NCBI RefSeq assembly: GCF_019797865.1
Contig: NZ_CP081869.1
Span: 4,664,501 to 4,728,500 of the forward strand
Direction of reading: 5' to 3'
Source of the DNA: Chenggangzhangella methanolivorans
GTDB taxonomy: Bacteria > Pseudomonadota > Alphaproteobacteria > Rhizobiales > Methylopilaceae
Length of the DNA stretch: 64,000 nucleotides
The notes under the pieces are model-generated. The model was given only the letters and a program-made list of their open reading frames with translations, made no database searches and was not told where the DNA came from. Position numbers and translations under genes: made by a program. Of the stretch, positions 1 to 10,167 are shown piece after piece (the stretch's first letter is position 1; each line of letters opens with the position of its first letter).

Positions 1-78
1 GCCGACGGCCTCGGCCGGATCGCGGCCGCGGTCGCGGACGTGCTGACGGCCGGCGAGGAGGTCGGGCTGGTGGCTTGA
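1..78 (+). CDS. C-terminal end of an unidentified protein (partial)
   Basis: The window opens inside a plus-strand reading frame that starts at base 1 and ends at the TGA at 76-78. Only 25 residues are visible, ending in VGLVA. The stretch is Ala/Val/Leu-rich like a terminal helix. It is too short to identify. It is separated from the next gene by a repeat-containing spacer. Confidence 0.5.
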   Translation, partial: ADGLGRIAAAVADVLTAGEEVGLVA

Positions 79-116
79 CGGTCACGCTCTCAGAGGGGGC
101 CGCGGGTTAGGCGGCC

Positions 117-223
117 GTCATCCCGGCCGTAGCGCCGGGATCCATGAACGCCGCCGAGGCGAATGTTTCGGCGTCTGTGTTCTTGGGTCCCAGGACAAGC
201 CCGGGACGACGGCTTGGGGTTCG
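117..223. repeat. REP-like intergenic palindromic repeat
   Basis: The segment carries TCCCGGC-N6-GCCGGGA at 121-140 and, further on, GGGTCCCAGGACAAGCCCGGGA. The same vocabulary (cgtcatcccgg, ccgggacaag, gggtccc) recurs in the gaps at 2783, 9944 and 26063. It lies between genes and encodes nothing convincing. Such GC-rich extragenic palindromes are common in Hyphomicrobiales chromosomes. Confidence 0.6.
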
Positions 224-262
224 CGCGCCCTTCAAGCCGAGGATGGCGCTTTGCGCTGAAGC

Positions 263-1090
263 TCAATCCGCCCGCATCTCGTCGATGAAGGCGAGCGCGA
301 GGGCCGCGAAACGCTCGGGCGCACTCCAGTGCGGGGCGTGCCCGAGCCCTCCTAGCCACTGGATGGCGCCGCGCCACAGGTGGTCGGCCGGTAAGGCTTT
401 GAGATAGTCCATCGACAGGAACACGTCGGCGTCGCCCTGGACGATGGCGAGCCGCGTCGGGCCGGAGCGGAGCAGGGCGGTCTCGTCCGCGCCCTGTCCG
501 GCGACGCCGTTTTCGATCATCAGCCGCCGGGCGCGGCCGTCTGTCCGAATCGCCGTCTCGACCGACTGAGGCGTAAGGTGCTCTTCGCCGTCGAGCATCG
601 CGGCCGCATAGGCGCGGGCGTCGGCCTCGGAAAACTGCTCCTTGCCCGCCAGACCCATGACGGGCGTGGCCGCGAACGCGCTCTGGAGCGCCTCAAGCGA
701 TGGTCGGATCGGCGGCGCGCCGGTGACGAGCGCCGCGGCGATGCGGGGCTCAGTCGCGAGCAGCTCCATGGCGACATGGCCCCCGAGAGACCAGCCGATC
801 GCGATCGCTCGTTCGATCCCGATCGCGTCGAGCAGCCCGCAGATCGCCGCGGCGTAGCCCGGAAAGCTGTAGGTCCGCTCAGGTTCGGTCGCGTCGTCGG
901 ACGCGCCATGTCCCGGAAAGTCCGGCGCGATGACCGGGAGGCCCGCTTGGGCGAGCAGCGGGATGAGCCGCCCGTAGGCTCCGGAGGACGACGAGTTGCC
1001 GTGGAGCAGGAGGACGGGCATGCCCGTGCCCTCGACAGCCCGGAAGGCGAGGCGGCCCGAAGCGAGCTCGACCGCGCGGTCGGAACTCAC
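263..1090 (-). CDS. Alpha/beta-fold hydrolase
   Basis: A 275-residue alpha/beta hydrolase. The oxyanion-side motif LLHGNSSSS lies at about residues 28-36. The nucleophile elbow GWSLGG puts the serine at about 101. GDADVF near residue 219 and GHAPHW near residue 250 supply the likely acid and histidine. The GTG start at 1088-1090 is chosen because it overlaps the pgi stop as GTGA and because the hydrolase fold begins right after it; an upstream ATG at 1222 would only add sequence antisense-like to the fold and inside pgi. It is the last gene of the minus-strand zwf-to-pgi run, so it is probably co-transcribed. The substrate is unknown; lactonase or esterase activity is possible. Confidence 0.82.
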   Translation of the reverse strand: MSSDRAVELASGRLAFRAVEGTGMPVLLLHGNSSSSGAYGRLIPLLAQAGLPVIAPDFPGHGASDDATEPERTYSFPGYAAAICGLLDAIGIERAIAIGWSLGGHVAMELLATEPRIAAALVTGAPPIRPSLEALQSAFAATPVMGLAGKEQFSEADARAYAAAMLDGEEHLTPQSVETAIRTDGRARRLMIENGVAGQGADETALLRSGPTRLAIVQGDADVFLSMDYLKALPADHLWRGAIQWLGGLGHAPHWSAPERFAALALAFIDEMRAD

Positions 1091-2728
1091 TCGGCGGCCC
1101 GGAGCTTCGCCAGATGCTCCACAAGCCCCTTGGTCGAGCCGTCGAGGCCGTCCGCGCCGGCCTCGCCCTTCACCACCGGGATCAGGCGGTTGGCGAGCTC
1201 CTTGCCGAGCTCGACGCCCCACTGGTCGAATGAGTTGATCGCCCAGATCGTCCCTTGCACGAACACCTTGTGCTCGTAGAGCGCGATGAGACGCCCCAGC
1301 GTCCTCGGATCGAGGATGCGATAGGCGATGGCGCAGGTCGGGCGCGAGCCCGGAAAGGTCTTGTGGGGCGCGAGCGTCGCGGCGTCGTCGGCGGATTTGC
1401 CGGCCTTGGTCAGGATCTCGGCCGCCTCAGCCGTGGTGCGCCCGCGCATGAAGGCTTCGCCCTGGGCGAGGGCGTTGGCGAGCAGCATCGCGTGCTGGTC
1501 GCCGACCGTCTCATGCGGCGTCGCGGCCATGAGGATGTCGGCCGGAATCACGTTCGTGCCCTGATGCATCAGCTGGTAGAAGGCGTGCTGACCGTTAGTG
1601 CCGGGCTCGCCCCAGACCATCGGGCCGGTCGCGAGCGTCACGGGCTCGCCGGCGAGCGTCACCGACTTGCCGTTCGACTCCATGTCGAGCTGCTGGAGAT
1701 AGGCCGGGAAGCGCGCGAGGCGCTGGTCGTAAGGGCACGGCGTGGGTGGCGTAGCCGCAGACGTTGCGGTGCCACACGCCGATGAGGCCCATCAGCACGG
1801 GAATGTTCCTGTCGATCGGCGCCTCGCGAAAATGCGCGTCGATCTCATGCGCGCCGTCGAGGAAGGCCTGGAAGTTTTCCGCGCCGATCAGGATCTCGAC
1901 CGAGAGCCCGATCACCGACCAGAGCGAATAGCGCCCGCCGACCCAGTCCCAGAACTGGAACATGCGGCGGTTGTCCATGCCGAAGGCGGCGACGGCTTCG
2001 GCGTTGGTCGAGATGGCGGCGAAATGGGCCGCGACGGCGTCCTCGCCGAGCGCGTCGACCAGCCAGCTCCGGGCCGCGCGGGCGTTCGCCATGGTCTCCA
2101 TCGTCGTGAAGGTCTTTGAGGCCACCAGAACGAGCGTGCGGGCCGGGTCGAGGCCGGCGAGCACGTCGTGGATGTGCGCGCCGTCGACGTTCGAGACGAA
2201 GTGCCCCTTGAGGCCCTTTTGCGCGTAGGGGCTCAGCGCGATCGCGGCCATGGCCGGCCCAAGGTCCGAGCCGCCGATGCCGATGTTGACGACGTCGGTG
2301 AAGCGTTCGCCGGTCGCGCCTTTCAATTCGCCCGAGCGGACGGCCTCCGCGAACTCCGCCGCCTTCTCCCGTTCGGCCAGAACCTCCGGCATGACGTCCT
2401 TGCCGTCGACGAGGATCTTTGCGCCCGCAGGCGCGCGGAGCGCCGTGTGGAGGACGGCGCGCTCTTCGGTCGAGTTGATCTTCTCGCCCGCGAACATGGC
2501 GTCGCGCCTCGCCTCCACCCCGCAGGCGCGGGCGAGCTCCGAGAGCAGCGCGACGGTCTCCTTGGTGACGCGGGTCTTCGAGTAGTCGAACAGCAGGTCG
2601 TCGAGCGTCACCGAGAACGTCTGAAACCGCTCCGGATCGTCGGCGAACAGCTTTCGGGCCGGCGTATCGGCGATCTCGCGCCAATGCGCGCTGAGGCTCT
2701 CAAAGATCTCGTCGCGGCGAGAGGGCAT
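1087..2728 (-). CDS. pgi: Glucose-6-phosphate isomerase (frameshifted)
   Basis: Interconverts glucose 6-phosphate and fructose 6-phosphate. The N-terminal part (start 2728) holds the phosphosugar-binding signature [14 protein letters not shown], then SKTFTTMET and the active-site stretch VGGRYSLWS. The C-terminal part, in another frame, holds [18 protein letters not shown] and the [18 protein letters not shown] region. The frames meet near 1736, just after GYATHAV, where the family continues LPYDQRL. Restoring the frame gives a protein of about 546 residues, normal for the family. The break is a small deletion and is probably a sequence error, since both halves are fully conserved. GGAG lies upstream of the ATG. 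The gene sits between edd and a hydrolase whose start overlaps its stop. Confidence 0.93.
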
Positions 2729-2782
2729 CGCTCACGTCTCCGGAAAAGCAGGCGTCGGGCAAAATAGGATCTTAGTGCGCTT

Positions 2783-2876
2783 CGTCATGCCCCGGCTTGT
2801 CCGGGGCATCCAGATCTCCGCGGCGCGGCGGTCTGTGAGCCGGGGCGGGGTCTACGGACAAGCCGGGGAACGACGC
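2783..2876. repeat. REP-like intergenic palindromic repeat
   Basis: TGCCCCGGCTTGTCCGGGGCA at 2788-2808 is a near-perfect palindrome, followed at 2857-2875 by GACAAGCCGGGGAACGAC, which pairs back with the first arm. It lies between edd and pgi, inside an otherwise co-directional gene run, so it could act as a processing or partial termination structure. It matches the repeats at 117, 9944 and 26063. Confidence 0.6.
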
Positions 2877-2908
2877 GATCGCGTCGCTCTCTTCGGTCGG
2901 TTGAACGA

Positions 2909-4717
2909 TCAGATCGCGCTCGCGCCGTGCTCGGCGGAGCCGACCAGCGCGCGGAAGCCTGCGAAGAGGTTCCGGCCCATGCCGAACTGCGGCTCGGTCT
3001 CCTCCACGGCCTGTTCGCGCGAGGCGAGCTCCTCGGGCGCGACCATCACCTGAAGCGTCCCGGCCTCGGCGTCGACGCGCACGACGTCGCCGTCCTGTAT
3101 GCGGCCGATCGGGCCGCCGTCGCAGGCCTCGGGCGTCACATGGATCGCGGCCGGCACCTTTCCGGAGGCGCCCGACATGCGCCCGTCGGTGACGAGCGCG
3201 ACCTTGTGGCCGCGCTTCTGCACCACCGCGAGCGAGGGGGTCAGCCGGTGAAGCTCCGGCATGCCGTTCGCTTTCGGGCCCTGGAAACGCACCACCACCA
3301 CCACGTCGCGGTTCAGCTCTCCGGCGCGGAAGGCGGCCTCGAGGTCGTCCTGGTTGGAGAACACCCGCGCCGGCGCCTCGATCACCCAGCGCTCGCGGTC
3401 GACCGCCGACACCTTGATGACCGCGCGGCCCAAATTGCCGTCCAGCAGCCTGAGGCCGCCGTCTTCCTGGAAGGGCCTCGCGATCGGCCGCAGCACGCTT
3501 TCGTCGCCGGACGCCTCCTCGATCGGCCTCCAGACGATCTCGTCGCCGACCAGCGTCGGCTCCTTCTCGTACTCCGAGAGACCGGAGCCCATCACAGTCA
3601 GCACGTCGTCGTGCAGCAGCCCGCGGCCGCGCAGTTCGCGGATCAGGAACGCCATCCCGCCGGCGGCGTGGAAGTGGTTCACGTCCGCCGAGCCGTTCGG
3701 ATAGATGCGGCAGAGCAGGGGGGTGGCGGCCGAGAGCTGATCGAAGTCGTCCCAGGTGATGGTGATTCCAGCCGCCTTAGCCATCGCGACGAGATGGATG
3801 GCGTGGTTGGTCGATCCGCCCGTGGCGTTGAGGCCCACGATCCCGTTCACGAAGGCCTTCTCGTCGAGCACATGGCCGATCGGCGCGTAGCCGTTGCTCG
3901 AGCGTGTGATCGCGAGCGCCTGGCTGACGGCCGCGCGCGTGAGCGCCTCGCGCAGGGGCGTGTTGGGCGGCACGAAGCTGGAGCCGGGCAGGTGCAGGCC
4001 CATGATCTCCATCAGCATCTGGTTGGAGTTCGCGGTGCCGTAGAACGTGCAGGTGCCGGGCGAATGGTAGCTCGCGCTTTCGGACTCCAGCAGCTCGGCG
4101 CGCCCGACCTTGCCTTCGGCGTAGAGGCCGCGCACCCGCGCTTTCTCGTCGTTGGAGATGCCCGACGGCATCGGGCCGGCCGGCACGAACACCGCCGGCA
4201 GATGGCCGAAGGCTAGCGCGCCGATCACGAGGCCGGGCACGATCTTGTCGCAGATGCCGAGGTAAAGCGCGGCGTCGAACATGTCGTGGCTGAGCCCGAT
4301 CGCCGCCGCCATCGCGATCACGTCGCGCGAGAACAGGCTGAGCTCCATGCCGAGCCGGCCTTGCGTGACGCCGTCGCACATCGCCGGCACGCCGCCCGCG
4401 ACCTGCGCCACCGCGCCCGCCTCGCGCGCCGCCTGCCGGATGATCTCCGGATAACCCTCATAGGGCTGATGAGCCGAGAGCATGTCGTTATAGGCGGTGA
4501 TGATGCCGATGTTCGGGACCGCCTGGCCCTTGAGCAGCGCCTTGTCGTGGCCGCCGCAGCCCGCGAAGCCGTGGGCGAGGTTGCCGCAGGAGAGCGCGGC
4601 GCGATAAGGGCCGTCGGCGGCCGCCTTGGCGATGCCGTCGAGATAGCGCGCGCGGCCGCTCCGCGACCGCTCGACGATCGCGTTCGTCACGTTTGCGATG
4701 CGGGCGTCGAGGCTCAT
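2909..4717 (-). CDS. edd: Phosphogluconate dehydratase
   Basis: Converts 6-phosphogluconate to 2-keto-3-deoxy-6-phosphogluconate, the first committed step of the Entner-Doudoroff pathway, using an iron-sulfur cluster. The 602-residue protein matches the IlvD/Edd family: [35 protein letters not shown] and [13 protein letters not shown] are visible, and they contain conserved cysteines. The C-terminal swivelling domain includes [16 protein letters not shown]. The ATG at 4715-4717 is preceded by AGGAAAGG; the longer frame from 4846 would run into the neighbouring gene and is not used. It lies downstream of zwf and pgl in the same direction, which fits a glucose catabolic operon. No eda (KDPG aldolase) is seen in the window. 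Confidence 0.96.
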   Translation of the reverse strand: MSLDARIANVTNAIVERSRSGRARYLDGIAKAAADGPYRAALSCGNLAHGFAGCGGHDKALLKGQAVPNIGIITAYNDMLSAHQPYEGYPEIIRQAAREAGAVAQVAGGVPAMCDGVTQGRLGMELSLFSRDVIAMAAAIGLSHDMFDAALYLGICDKIVPGLVIGALAFGHLPAVFVPAGPMPSGISNDEKARVRGLYAEGKVGRAELLESESASYHSPGTCTFYGTANSNQMLMEIMGLHLPGSSFVPPNTPLREALTRAAVSQALAITRSSNGYAPIGHVLDEKAFVNGIVGLNATGGSTNHAIHLVAMAKAAGITITWDDFDQLSAATPLLCRIYPNGSADVNHFHAAGGMAFLIRELRGRGLLHDDVLTVMGSGLSEYEKEPTLVGDEIVWRPIEEASGDESVLRPIARPFQEDGGLRLLDGNLGRAVIKVSAVDRERWVIEAPARVFSNQDDLEAAFRAGELNRDVVVVVRFQGPKANGMPELHRLTPSLAVVQKRGHKVALVTDGRMSGASGKVPAAIHVTPEACDGGPIGRIQDGDVVRVDAEAGTLQVMVAPEELASREQAVEETEPQFGMGRNLFAGFRALVGSAEHGASAI

Positions 4718-4766
4718 GATGAAGCCCTTTCCTGGAAAGCTGGCCGTCAGGACGGCCAGTCGTCGG

Positions 4767-5153
4767 TCACCACTGCGGCTTTTGCGGAAGGCCGTCGGCG
4801 ATGTCGTAGAAGTCGGAACGTGACGCGACGAATATGTGCTCAGCAAGACGCAGGCCAGTCGGCGGCGTCAGCGTGCCGACCGTGACATAGGTCTCATCGC
4901 CTGGGTCCTGCCGCCAGAACAGGTTGCCGCCGCAGCGCGCGCGGAAACCGCGCCGGACCTCCGGCGAGGACTGGAACCAGGAGAGCGTCCCGTCGTCCGC
5001 GATCGTCAGCTCGTCGGTCCGGCAGGCAGCCATCGCCGCGTAATTGCCGCTCGTGCGGGCGCATTGCGAGCAGTGGCAGGCGAGCGGGGCCTTGAGGTCG
5101 CCGGAGATCCGGTAGGTCACGCCTCCGCAGAGGCAGCCGCCTTCGCGCGACAT
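4767..5153 (-). CDS. GFA (CENP-V) family zinc protein
   Basis: A 128-residue protein of the glutathione-dependent formaldehyde-activating (GFA/CENP-V) fold. It starts [11 protein letters not shown], then has [11 protein letters not shown] at about residues 27-37 and [10 protein letters not shown] at about 73-82. The cysteines match the family's zinc ligands, except that the third cluster has only one clear Cys (CGG) where many members have CxxC. It sits 16 bases after pgl and 49 bases before edd. Its presence inside the sugar-catabolic run is unexplained; the family includes many members with no known reaction, so formaldehyde chemistry should not be assumed. Confidence 0.85.
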   Translation of the reverse strand: MSREGGCLCGGVTYRISGDLKAPLACHCSQCARTSGNYAAMAACRTDELTIADDGTLSWFQSSPEVRRGFRARCGGNLFWRQDPGDETYVTVGTLTPPTGLRLAEHIFVASRSDFYDIADGLPQKPQW

Positions 5154-5169
5154 CAGCCCGCAGCCTTCG

Positions 5170-5877
5170 TCATGGCGCCCACACAGTCTCGAGCGGCTCG
5201 CGGGCGTTCGCGATCACGGCCCGGATCGGCATCTTAGCCGCGTCGTCGGACGACAGCGCCTCGTCGAGCACGTCCTTTTTCTTCTCGCCCTCGACATGCA
5301 GCACGAGCTTTTTGGCGGCGAGCAGCACGGGAAGCGTCAGAGTGATGCGCGGTTCGATGGCGGCGGTCGCCCGCATCGACATCACAAGCGCCTTGCCCGT
5401 GGGGTCGATCGCATCTTCGAGCCGGTCGCCGCTGGGGAAGAACGAGGCGGTGTGGCCGTCGTCGCCCATGCCGAGGATCGCGACGGTGAGCGGGCCGGAG
5501 AGCCCCGAGATCGCCTCCTGGACCTCCGGCAGCGCGCCTTCCGGCGCCGAAGCGCCGTTGTAGAGCGGCGCGAAAACGGCGCGGGCCGCCTCGTTGAGCA
5601 GCAGGTGCTCCTGAACGAGCCGCGCGTTCGATCGCTCCTCCGTATCCGGAACCCAGCGCTCGTCGACGAGCGTGACCGTCACCGACTCCCAGTCGAGCTC
5701 GGCCTTCGAGAGCGCATGGAAGAAGAGTTTCGGGGTCGAGCCGCCCGAGACCGCGAGCGTCGCGCCGCCGCCGTCGGCGATCGCGCCGCGAAGCGCCTCC
5801 GCGACCTCGTCGGCGAGCGCCTGCGCGAGCGTCTCGCGGTCGGGGAACGTTCGGAGATTGACGGCGAGCGCGCTCAA
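5170..5877 (-). CDS. pgl: 6-phosphogluconolactonase
   Basis: Hydrolyses 6-phosphogluconolactone to 6-phosphogluconate. The 235-residue protein is the DevB/SOL type. Visible motifs are SGGSTPKLFF at about residues 44-53, VDERWVP at about 71-77 and GMGDDGHTASFFPSG at about 134-148. The ATG at 5875-5877 overlaps the zwf stop as ATGA, so the two enzymes are translationally coupled and act in sequence. The length is typical for the family. Confidence 0.96.
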   Translation of the reverse strand: MSALAVNLRTFPDRETLAQALADEVAEALRGAIADGGGATLAVSGGSTPKLFFHALSKAELDWESVTVTLVDERWVPDTEERSNARLVQEHLLLNEAARAVFAPLYNGASAPEGALPEVQEAISGLSGPLTVAILGMGDDGHTASFFPSGDRLEDAIDPTGKALVMSMRATAAIEPRITLTLPVLLAAKKLVLHVEGEKKKDVLDEALSSDDAAKMPIRAVIANAREPLETVWAP

Positions 5878-7355
5878 GAGACGTCCTCATGCCAGGTCCG
5901 GCCGTCGCGCTCTATCAGCGCCACCGCGGTGGAGGGACCCCAGGTGCCGGCGGTGTAGGGGTCGGGCACGCGGCCGAGCCTCGACCACGCCTCGAGGATC
6001 GGGTCGGCCCAGGTCCACGCCGCCTCGACCTCGTCGCGGCGCATGAACAGCGCCTGGCTGCCGCGGATGACGTCCATCAGCAGGCGCTCATAGGCGTCCG
6101 GGTTCGGGCCCTTGAATGTGTCGGCGAAGGAGAGGTTCAGCGGCACCTCGCGGAACCGCATTCCGCCGGGGCCCGGATCCTTGATCATCAGGTAGAGCTT
6201 CACGCCCTCGTCCGGCTGAAGGCGGATGACGAGGCGGTTCGGCGCGAGGAAGCCGCCGGCCGCCCCGAAGATCGACAGCGGCACGTCGCGGAACTGGATG
6301 ACGATCTCGGAGACGCGGGAGGGCAGGCGCTTGCCGGTGCGCAGATAGAACGGCACGCCCGCCCAGCGCCATGTCGCGACCTCGGCCTTCAGCGCCACGA
6401 AGGTCTCGGTCGGGCTCGACGACTGGTCGGGAAGCTCGTCGATGTAGCCGGGCACCGACTTGCCGTCGATCGCGCCCGCCCGGTACTGGCCGCGCACCGT
6501 GAACTGACGGACGTTGGTCTCGTCGATGGGCTTGAGCGCGCGAAGAACCTTCAGCTTTTCGTCGCGCAGCGCGTCGGCCTCCATGGCCGAAGGCGGCTCC
6601 ATGGCCACGAGGCAGAGGAGCTGCAGCATGTGGTTCTGGATCATGTCGCGCAGCGCGCCCGACGTGTCGTAATAGCCGCCGCGGCCCTCGACGCCGACTT
6701 TCTCCGCGACCGTGATCTGGACGTGGTCGACATGGGCGGAGTCCCACACCGGCTCGAACAAGACGTTGGCGAAGCGCAGCGCCATCAGGTTCTGGACGGT
6801 CTCTTTCCCGAGATAGTGGTCGATCCGGTAGATCTGGCTCTCGGGCAGCACGTCGGCGACCGCCGAATTGATCTCGACCGCCGAGGCGAGGTCGCGGCCG
6901 AGCGGCTTCTCGAGCACCACGCGCGTTTTGGGCGTCAGCAACTCGTGCTTGGCGAGGCCGTGGGTGATGGCGTCGAAGAGGTTCGGCGAGGTCGCGAGAT
7001 AGAAGGCGCGCACGCGGTCGAGGCCGTCGGCGATGAGCTTCTTGAGGTCGTCCCAGCCGTCGTCGCCGGTGGCGTCCACCATCACGAAGTCGATCCGGTC
7101 GAGGAACTTCGAGACCTTCTTCTTCTCGAGCAGGTCCGCGGACACGAAGGTCTCGAGCGCGGTCTTCACCTCGGCCCGGAACGCCTTCCGGTCGAGCTTC
7201 GAGCGCGACACGCCGATGATCCGGCTCGGATCGGTGATCTGGCCGTCCCGGTCGCGCAGATAGAGCGATGGAAAGAGCTTGCGGTGAGCGAGGTCGCCCG
7301 TCCCCCCGAAGACCACGAGATCGAACGGTTCGACGGCGACGATGCGGCTCGACAT
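5874..7355 (-). CDS. zwf: Glucose-6-phosphate 1-dehydrogenase
   Basis: Oxidises glucose 6-phosphate to 6-phosphogluconolactone with NAD(P)+. The 493-residue protein has the dinucleotide-binding motif FGGTGDLAHRKLFP at about residues 16-29, the EKPLGRDL motif, and the active-site signature RIDHYLGKETVQN at about 180-192. The length is normal. It is the first gene of the zwf-pgl-GFA-edd-pgi-hydrolase run; the 121-base gap to the antiporter gene upstream must hold the promoter. No frameshift is seen. Confidence 0.97.
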   Translation of the reverse strand: MSSRIVAVEPFDLVVFGGTGDLAHRKLFPSLYLRDRDGQITDPSRIIGVSRSKLDRKAFRAEVKTALETFVSADLLEKKKVSKFLDRIDFVMVDATGDDGWDDLKKLIADGLDRVRAFYLATSPNLFDAITHGLAKHELLTPKTRVVLEKPLGRDLASAVEINSAVADVLPESQIYRIDHYLGKETVQNLMALRFANVLFEPVWDSAHVDHVQITVAEKVGVEGRGGYYDTSGALRDMIQNHMLQLLCLVAMEPPSAMEADALRDEKLKVLRALKPIDETNVRQFTVRGQYRAGAIDGKSVPGYIDELPDQSSSPTETFVALKAEVATWRWAGVPFYLRTGKRLPSRVSEIVIQFRDVPLSIFGAAGGFLAPNRLVIRLQPDEGVKLYLMIKDPGPGGMRFREVPLNLSFADTFKGPNPDAYERLLMDVIRGSQALFMRRDEVEAAWTWADPILEAWSRLGRVPDPYTAGTWGPSTAVALIERDGRTWHEDVS

Positions 7356-7476
7356 CGGCGGGCGCGCTCCTTTGGAAACATCCGCGGGATAGGACTTTTT
7401 GCGGATGCGAAATCATGGGGCGCGGCAGGCCGCTGTCAAATGCGCAGGCGCCGCATGAGACATGCGTCCGGCCTGA

Positions 7477-9025
7477 TCACCGTCCCGTGGCGAGCTCCGC
7501 CCAGTCGAGCTCCTCCTCGATCAGGTGGAAGGCGTCGTCGCCGATGACTGAGGCGCGGCGGAGCTCGATCGTTTTTTCGCGGGCGGCGTTCAGCGCCTTG
7601 CGGCGGAGCGCATGGTTCTGGGCGTCGGCGAGTTCGGTGCGCTCGGAGCCGGCGTTGAGCTCGATCGCCGCGCCGTACTCCTTGCGCAGGAGCTTCGCCG
7701 CGAGGCTGTCGTCGCCCTCGATCGCCGCAAGCGCCGCGCGATAGGCTTCCGCGCGCGCGAGCCTGGTTTCCCGGCCAACGGGATCGTCGTCCGACAGGCC
7801 GAGCTTCACGATCAACGGCTTGAGCGTCAGCCCCTGCAGCGTGAGCGTGCCGAGCGTCACCACGAAGGCGGTGAGCAGGATGAGGTCGCGATAGGGGAAG
7901 GGCGATCCGTCCTGGAGCGTCTCCGGCACCGCGAAGGCGGCCGCGAGCGTGACGATGCCGCGCATTCCGGCCCAGGAGATCACCACCGCGCCCGCGCGCG
8001 TCGGGCGCGCCATCGGCCGGGGAGGATTGAAACCGCGCCGGTCGATCCTGACGCGCAGCGCCTTGTTGAAGGCCATCACCCAGACGAAGCGCGCGAAGAT
8101 CACCACGACGAGGACCGCGAAGGCGACCAGCGCATAGTCGTAGGCGAGATCGCCGAGGCGCTCCCAGATCGGCCGCAGCTGCAGGCCGATCAACACGAAG
8201 GCGAAGGCGTTCAGCACGAACACCGCGGTCTCCCAGACCGCGAAGACGGGCACGCGCATCCGCGCGGGCAGCGGCGAGCGCGGCAGGCGCGCGACCGTCA
8301 TGGCGTAGACCACCAGCGTGAGGATGCCCGACAGGCCGACCGCCTCGGCCAGGATCCAGATCCCGAACGTCGTGGCGAACTGGATGATGATCGCGGTCGG
8401 CGCGTCGCCGGTCCGGCCAAGGGCTCGTGAGCCGCGCAAAGGCGTATCCGGCCACGACGCTGCCGAAGACGGTCAGGGCGAAGATCGGCGCGAACGTGGT
8501 GACGGTGAGGTCGCCCTGGGCCGCCGCGAGAATCGCGAGCCGGTAGATCAGCAGCGCGCTGGCGTCGTTCAGCAGGCTCTCGCCCTCGAGGATCTTCACG
8601 ATGCGATGGGGCAGCCCGATCTGCCGGATGATGGCGCTCGCGGCCGCAGCGTCGGGCGGCGCGACCACGGCCCCGAGCGCGATCGCGACCGGCCAGGGCA
8701 TGTCGGGAAGGATGAGCTTCACCAGAACCGCGACGGCGGCCGTGGTCGCCACGACTGCGGCGATGACGAGGCCTGCGACCGGCGCCCAATTGTCCCGGAG
8801 GTCGCGCAGCGAGGCGTCATAGGCGGCGTCGACCAGCACCGGCGCGACGAACAATGTGAGCGCCAGATGCGGGTCGAGCGTCCATTCGGGCGAGTTCGGG
8901 ACGAAAGCGAGCGCCGCGCCGCCGATCGCCAGGAACGTCGGGTAGGGCGCATTGAGCCGCCGCGCGAGGGTCGACAGCAGCGCCGCGCCGAACAGCAGCG
9001 CGATGATCCACTCGAAGGTCTCCAT
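7477..9025 (-). CDS. CPA1-type Na+/H+ antiporter (frameshifted)
   Basis: An inner-membrane monovalent cation/proton antiporter of the CPA1 (NhaP/YjcE) type. The N-terminal part (start 9025, AGGGAGCCAGGGG upstream) begins [17 protein letters not shown] and carries [18 protein letters not shown] and [16 protein letters not shown], the conserved ion-binding core. The C-terminal part continues in another frame with [18 protein letters not shown] and a soluble tail rich in charged helices that ends ELATGR. The frames switch near 8415. The two parts together give about 515 residues, as expected. The indel is probably a sequence error. The ion specificity cannot be told. Confidence 0.88.
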
Positions 9026-9199
9026 GCCCCTGGCTCCCTGCGACGCCGTTCGCCTGACGCGACGCCCGGCCGAAGACCCGATATCCACGACGGCCTCCGC
9101 GGCGCGCCGTCAAGTCGCGACGCCCGAGGCCGCCTCGAAGCTCGTCGGGCGCCCCTTCGACCGTCCGCGTCATCGCCAGCCGAGTGCGATGCTGCAGCT

Positions 9200-9211
9200 G
9201 TGATCGATCAC
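9200..9211. promoter_or_regulatory. 12-bp palindrome upstream of wrbA
   Basis: GTGATCGATCAC is a perfect 12-bp palindrome, about 120 bases before the wrbA start, in the 306-base gap between wrbA and the divergent antiporter gene. It has the look of a dimeric regulator half-site pair. No regulator is encoded beside it, so its role is a guess. Confidence 0.25.
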
Positions 9212-9331
9212 GGTCATGCATTTTCGCAATCGAACGATCTCGGCCATCGACTTGCCGCGCGGCGGACATGCGCACAGGTTCGCCGCAGCGCAACACGGGG
9301 CCGTCCGGCCTCACGCTTCAGGAGGCATGCG

Positions 9332-9931
9332 ATGGCCAAGGTGCTGGTGCTCTACTACTCGACCTACGGACATATCGAGACGATGGCGAACGCCGTCGCC
9401 GAAGGCGTCAGGGAGGCGGGCGCCGAGGTCGTGGTGAAGCGCGTGCCGGAGACCGTATCCGAGGAGATCGCGCGCAACGCCCATTTCAAGCTCGACCAGG
9501 CCGCGCCGGTCGCGACCGTGGACGAACTTCCCGACTATGACGCCATCATCTTCGGCGCGCCGACCCGCTTCGGCACGGTCGCCTCGCAGATGCGCTCCTT
9601 CATCGACCAGACCGGCGGCCTTTGGTTCGCCGGCAAGCTGGTGGGCAAGGTCGGCTCGGTCTTCACCTCGACCGCGACCCAGCACGGCGGCCAGGAGTCG
9701 ACGATCCTCGGCTTCATCCCGACGCTGATGCATCACGGCATGGTGGTGGTGGGCCTGCCTTACGCCTTCGCCGGCCAGATGAACATGGACGAGATCACCG
9801 GCGGCTCGCCCTATGGCGCGAGCACGCTCGCCAAGGGCGACGGCTCCCGCCAGCCGAGCGAGAACGAACTCGCGGGCGCCCGCTTCCAGGGCAAGCACGT
9901 GGCCGAGATCGCCAAGAAGCTTCACGGCTGA
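9332..9931 (+). CDS. wrbA: NAD(P)H:quinone oxidoreductase, WrbA type
   Basis: A 199-residue flavodoxin-fold protein that binds FMN and reduces quinones by two electrons, protecting against redox cycling. The phosphate-binding loop [12 protein letters not shown] lies at about residues 8-19. [18 protein letters not shown] and the WrbA-specific QHGGQEST and [11 protein letters not shown] follow. The ATG at 9332 has an AGGAGG Shine-Dalgarno seven bases upstream; the open frame continues far upstream but antisense to the antiporter gene and is not coding. Confidence 0.96.
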   Translation: MAKVLVLYYSTYGHIETMANAVAEGVREAGAEVVVKRVPETVSEEIARNAHFKLDQAAPVATVDELPDYDAIIFGAPTRFGTVASQMRSFIDQTGGLWFAGKLVGKVGSVFTSTATQHGGQESTILGFIPTLMHHGMVVVGLPYAFAGQMNMDEITGGSPYGASTLAKGDGSRQPSENELAGARFQGKHVAEIAKKLHG

Positions 9932-9943
9932 CGGGCTGGAGCG

Positions 9944-10167
9944 TCATCCCGGACGGCCGAGGGCCGATCCGGGATCGTTCTCCGGAAAGAGCTCCATTCT
10001 GAACACGATCCCGACTCCTTGCTTCGCTGCGGCCGGGATGACGCCTTTCTCTTGTCCCGGACTTGATCCGGGACCCAGAACCGAGACGGTTCAGGACCTA
10101 TTGAAAGCGTCCCGCAACTGACACCAATTGGCGTCGGTTCTGGGTCCCGGATCAAGTCCGGGACAAG
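9944..10167. repeat. Pair of REP-like palindromic repeats
   Basis: Two units lie side by side. The first (9944-10042) begins GCGTCATCCCGGACGGCCGAG and ends GGCCGGGATGACGCC, so its ends are inverted repeats. The second (10051-10167) has outer arms CTTGTCCCGGACTTGATCC and their near-exact complement at 10148-10167, with GGGACCCAGAACCGA inside each arm. The right arm overlaps the last codons of the monooxygenase gene. The second unit is nearly the same as the unit at 26063. Confidence 0.75.

Noticed and set aside
5889-7547. A long plus-strand open frame (about 550 codons) opposite zwf
   Set aside because: It is the antisense shadow of zwf in GC-rich DNA; the translation is Arg/His/Asp-rich with no fold or motif.
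8318-9331. N-terminal extension of the wrbA frame by about 338 codons
   Set aside because: It is antisense to the antiporter gene and lacks protein-like composition; AGGAGG marks the start at 9332.
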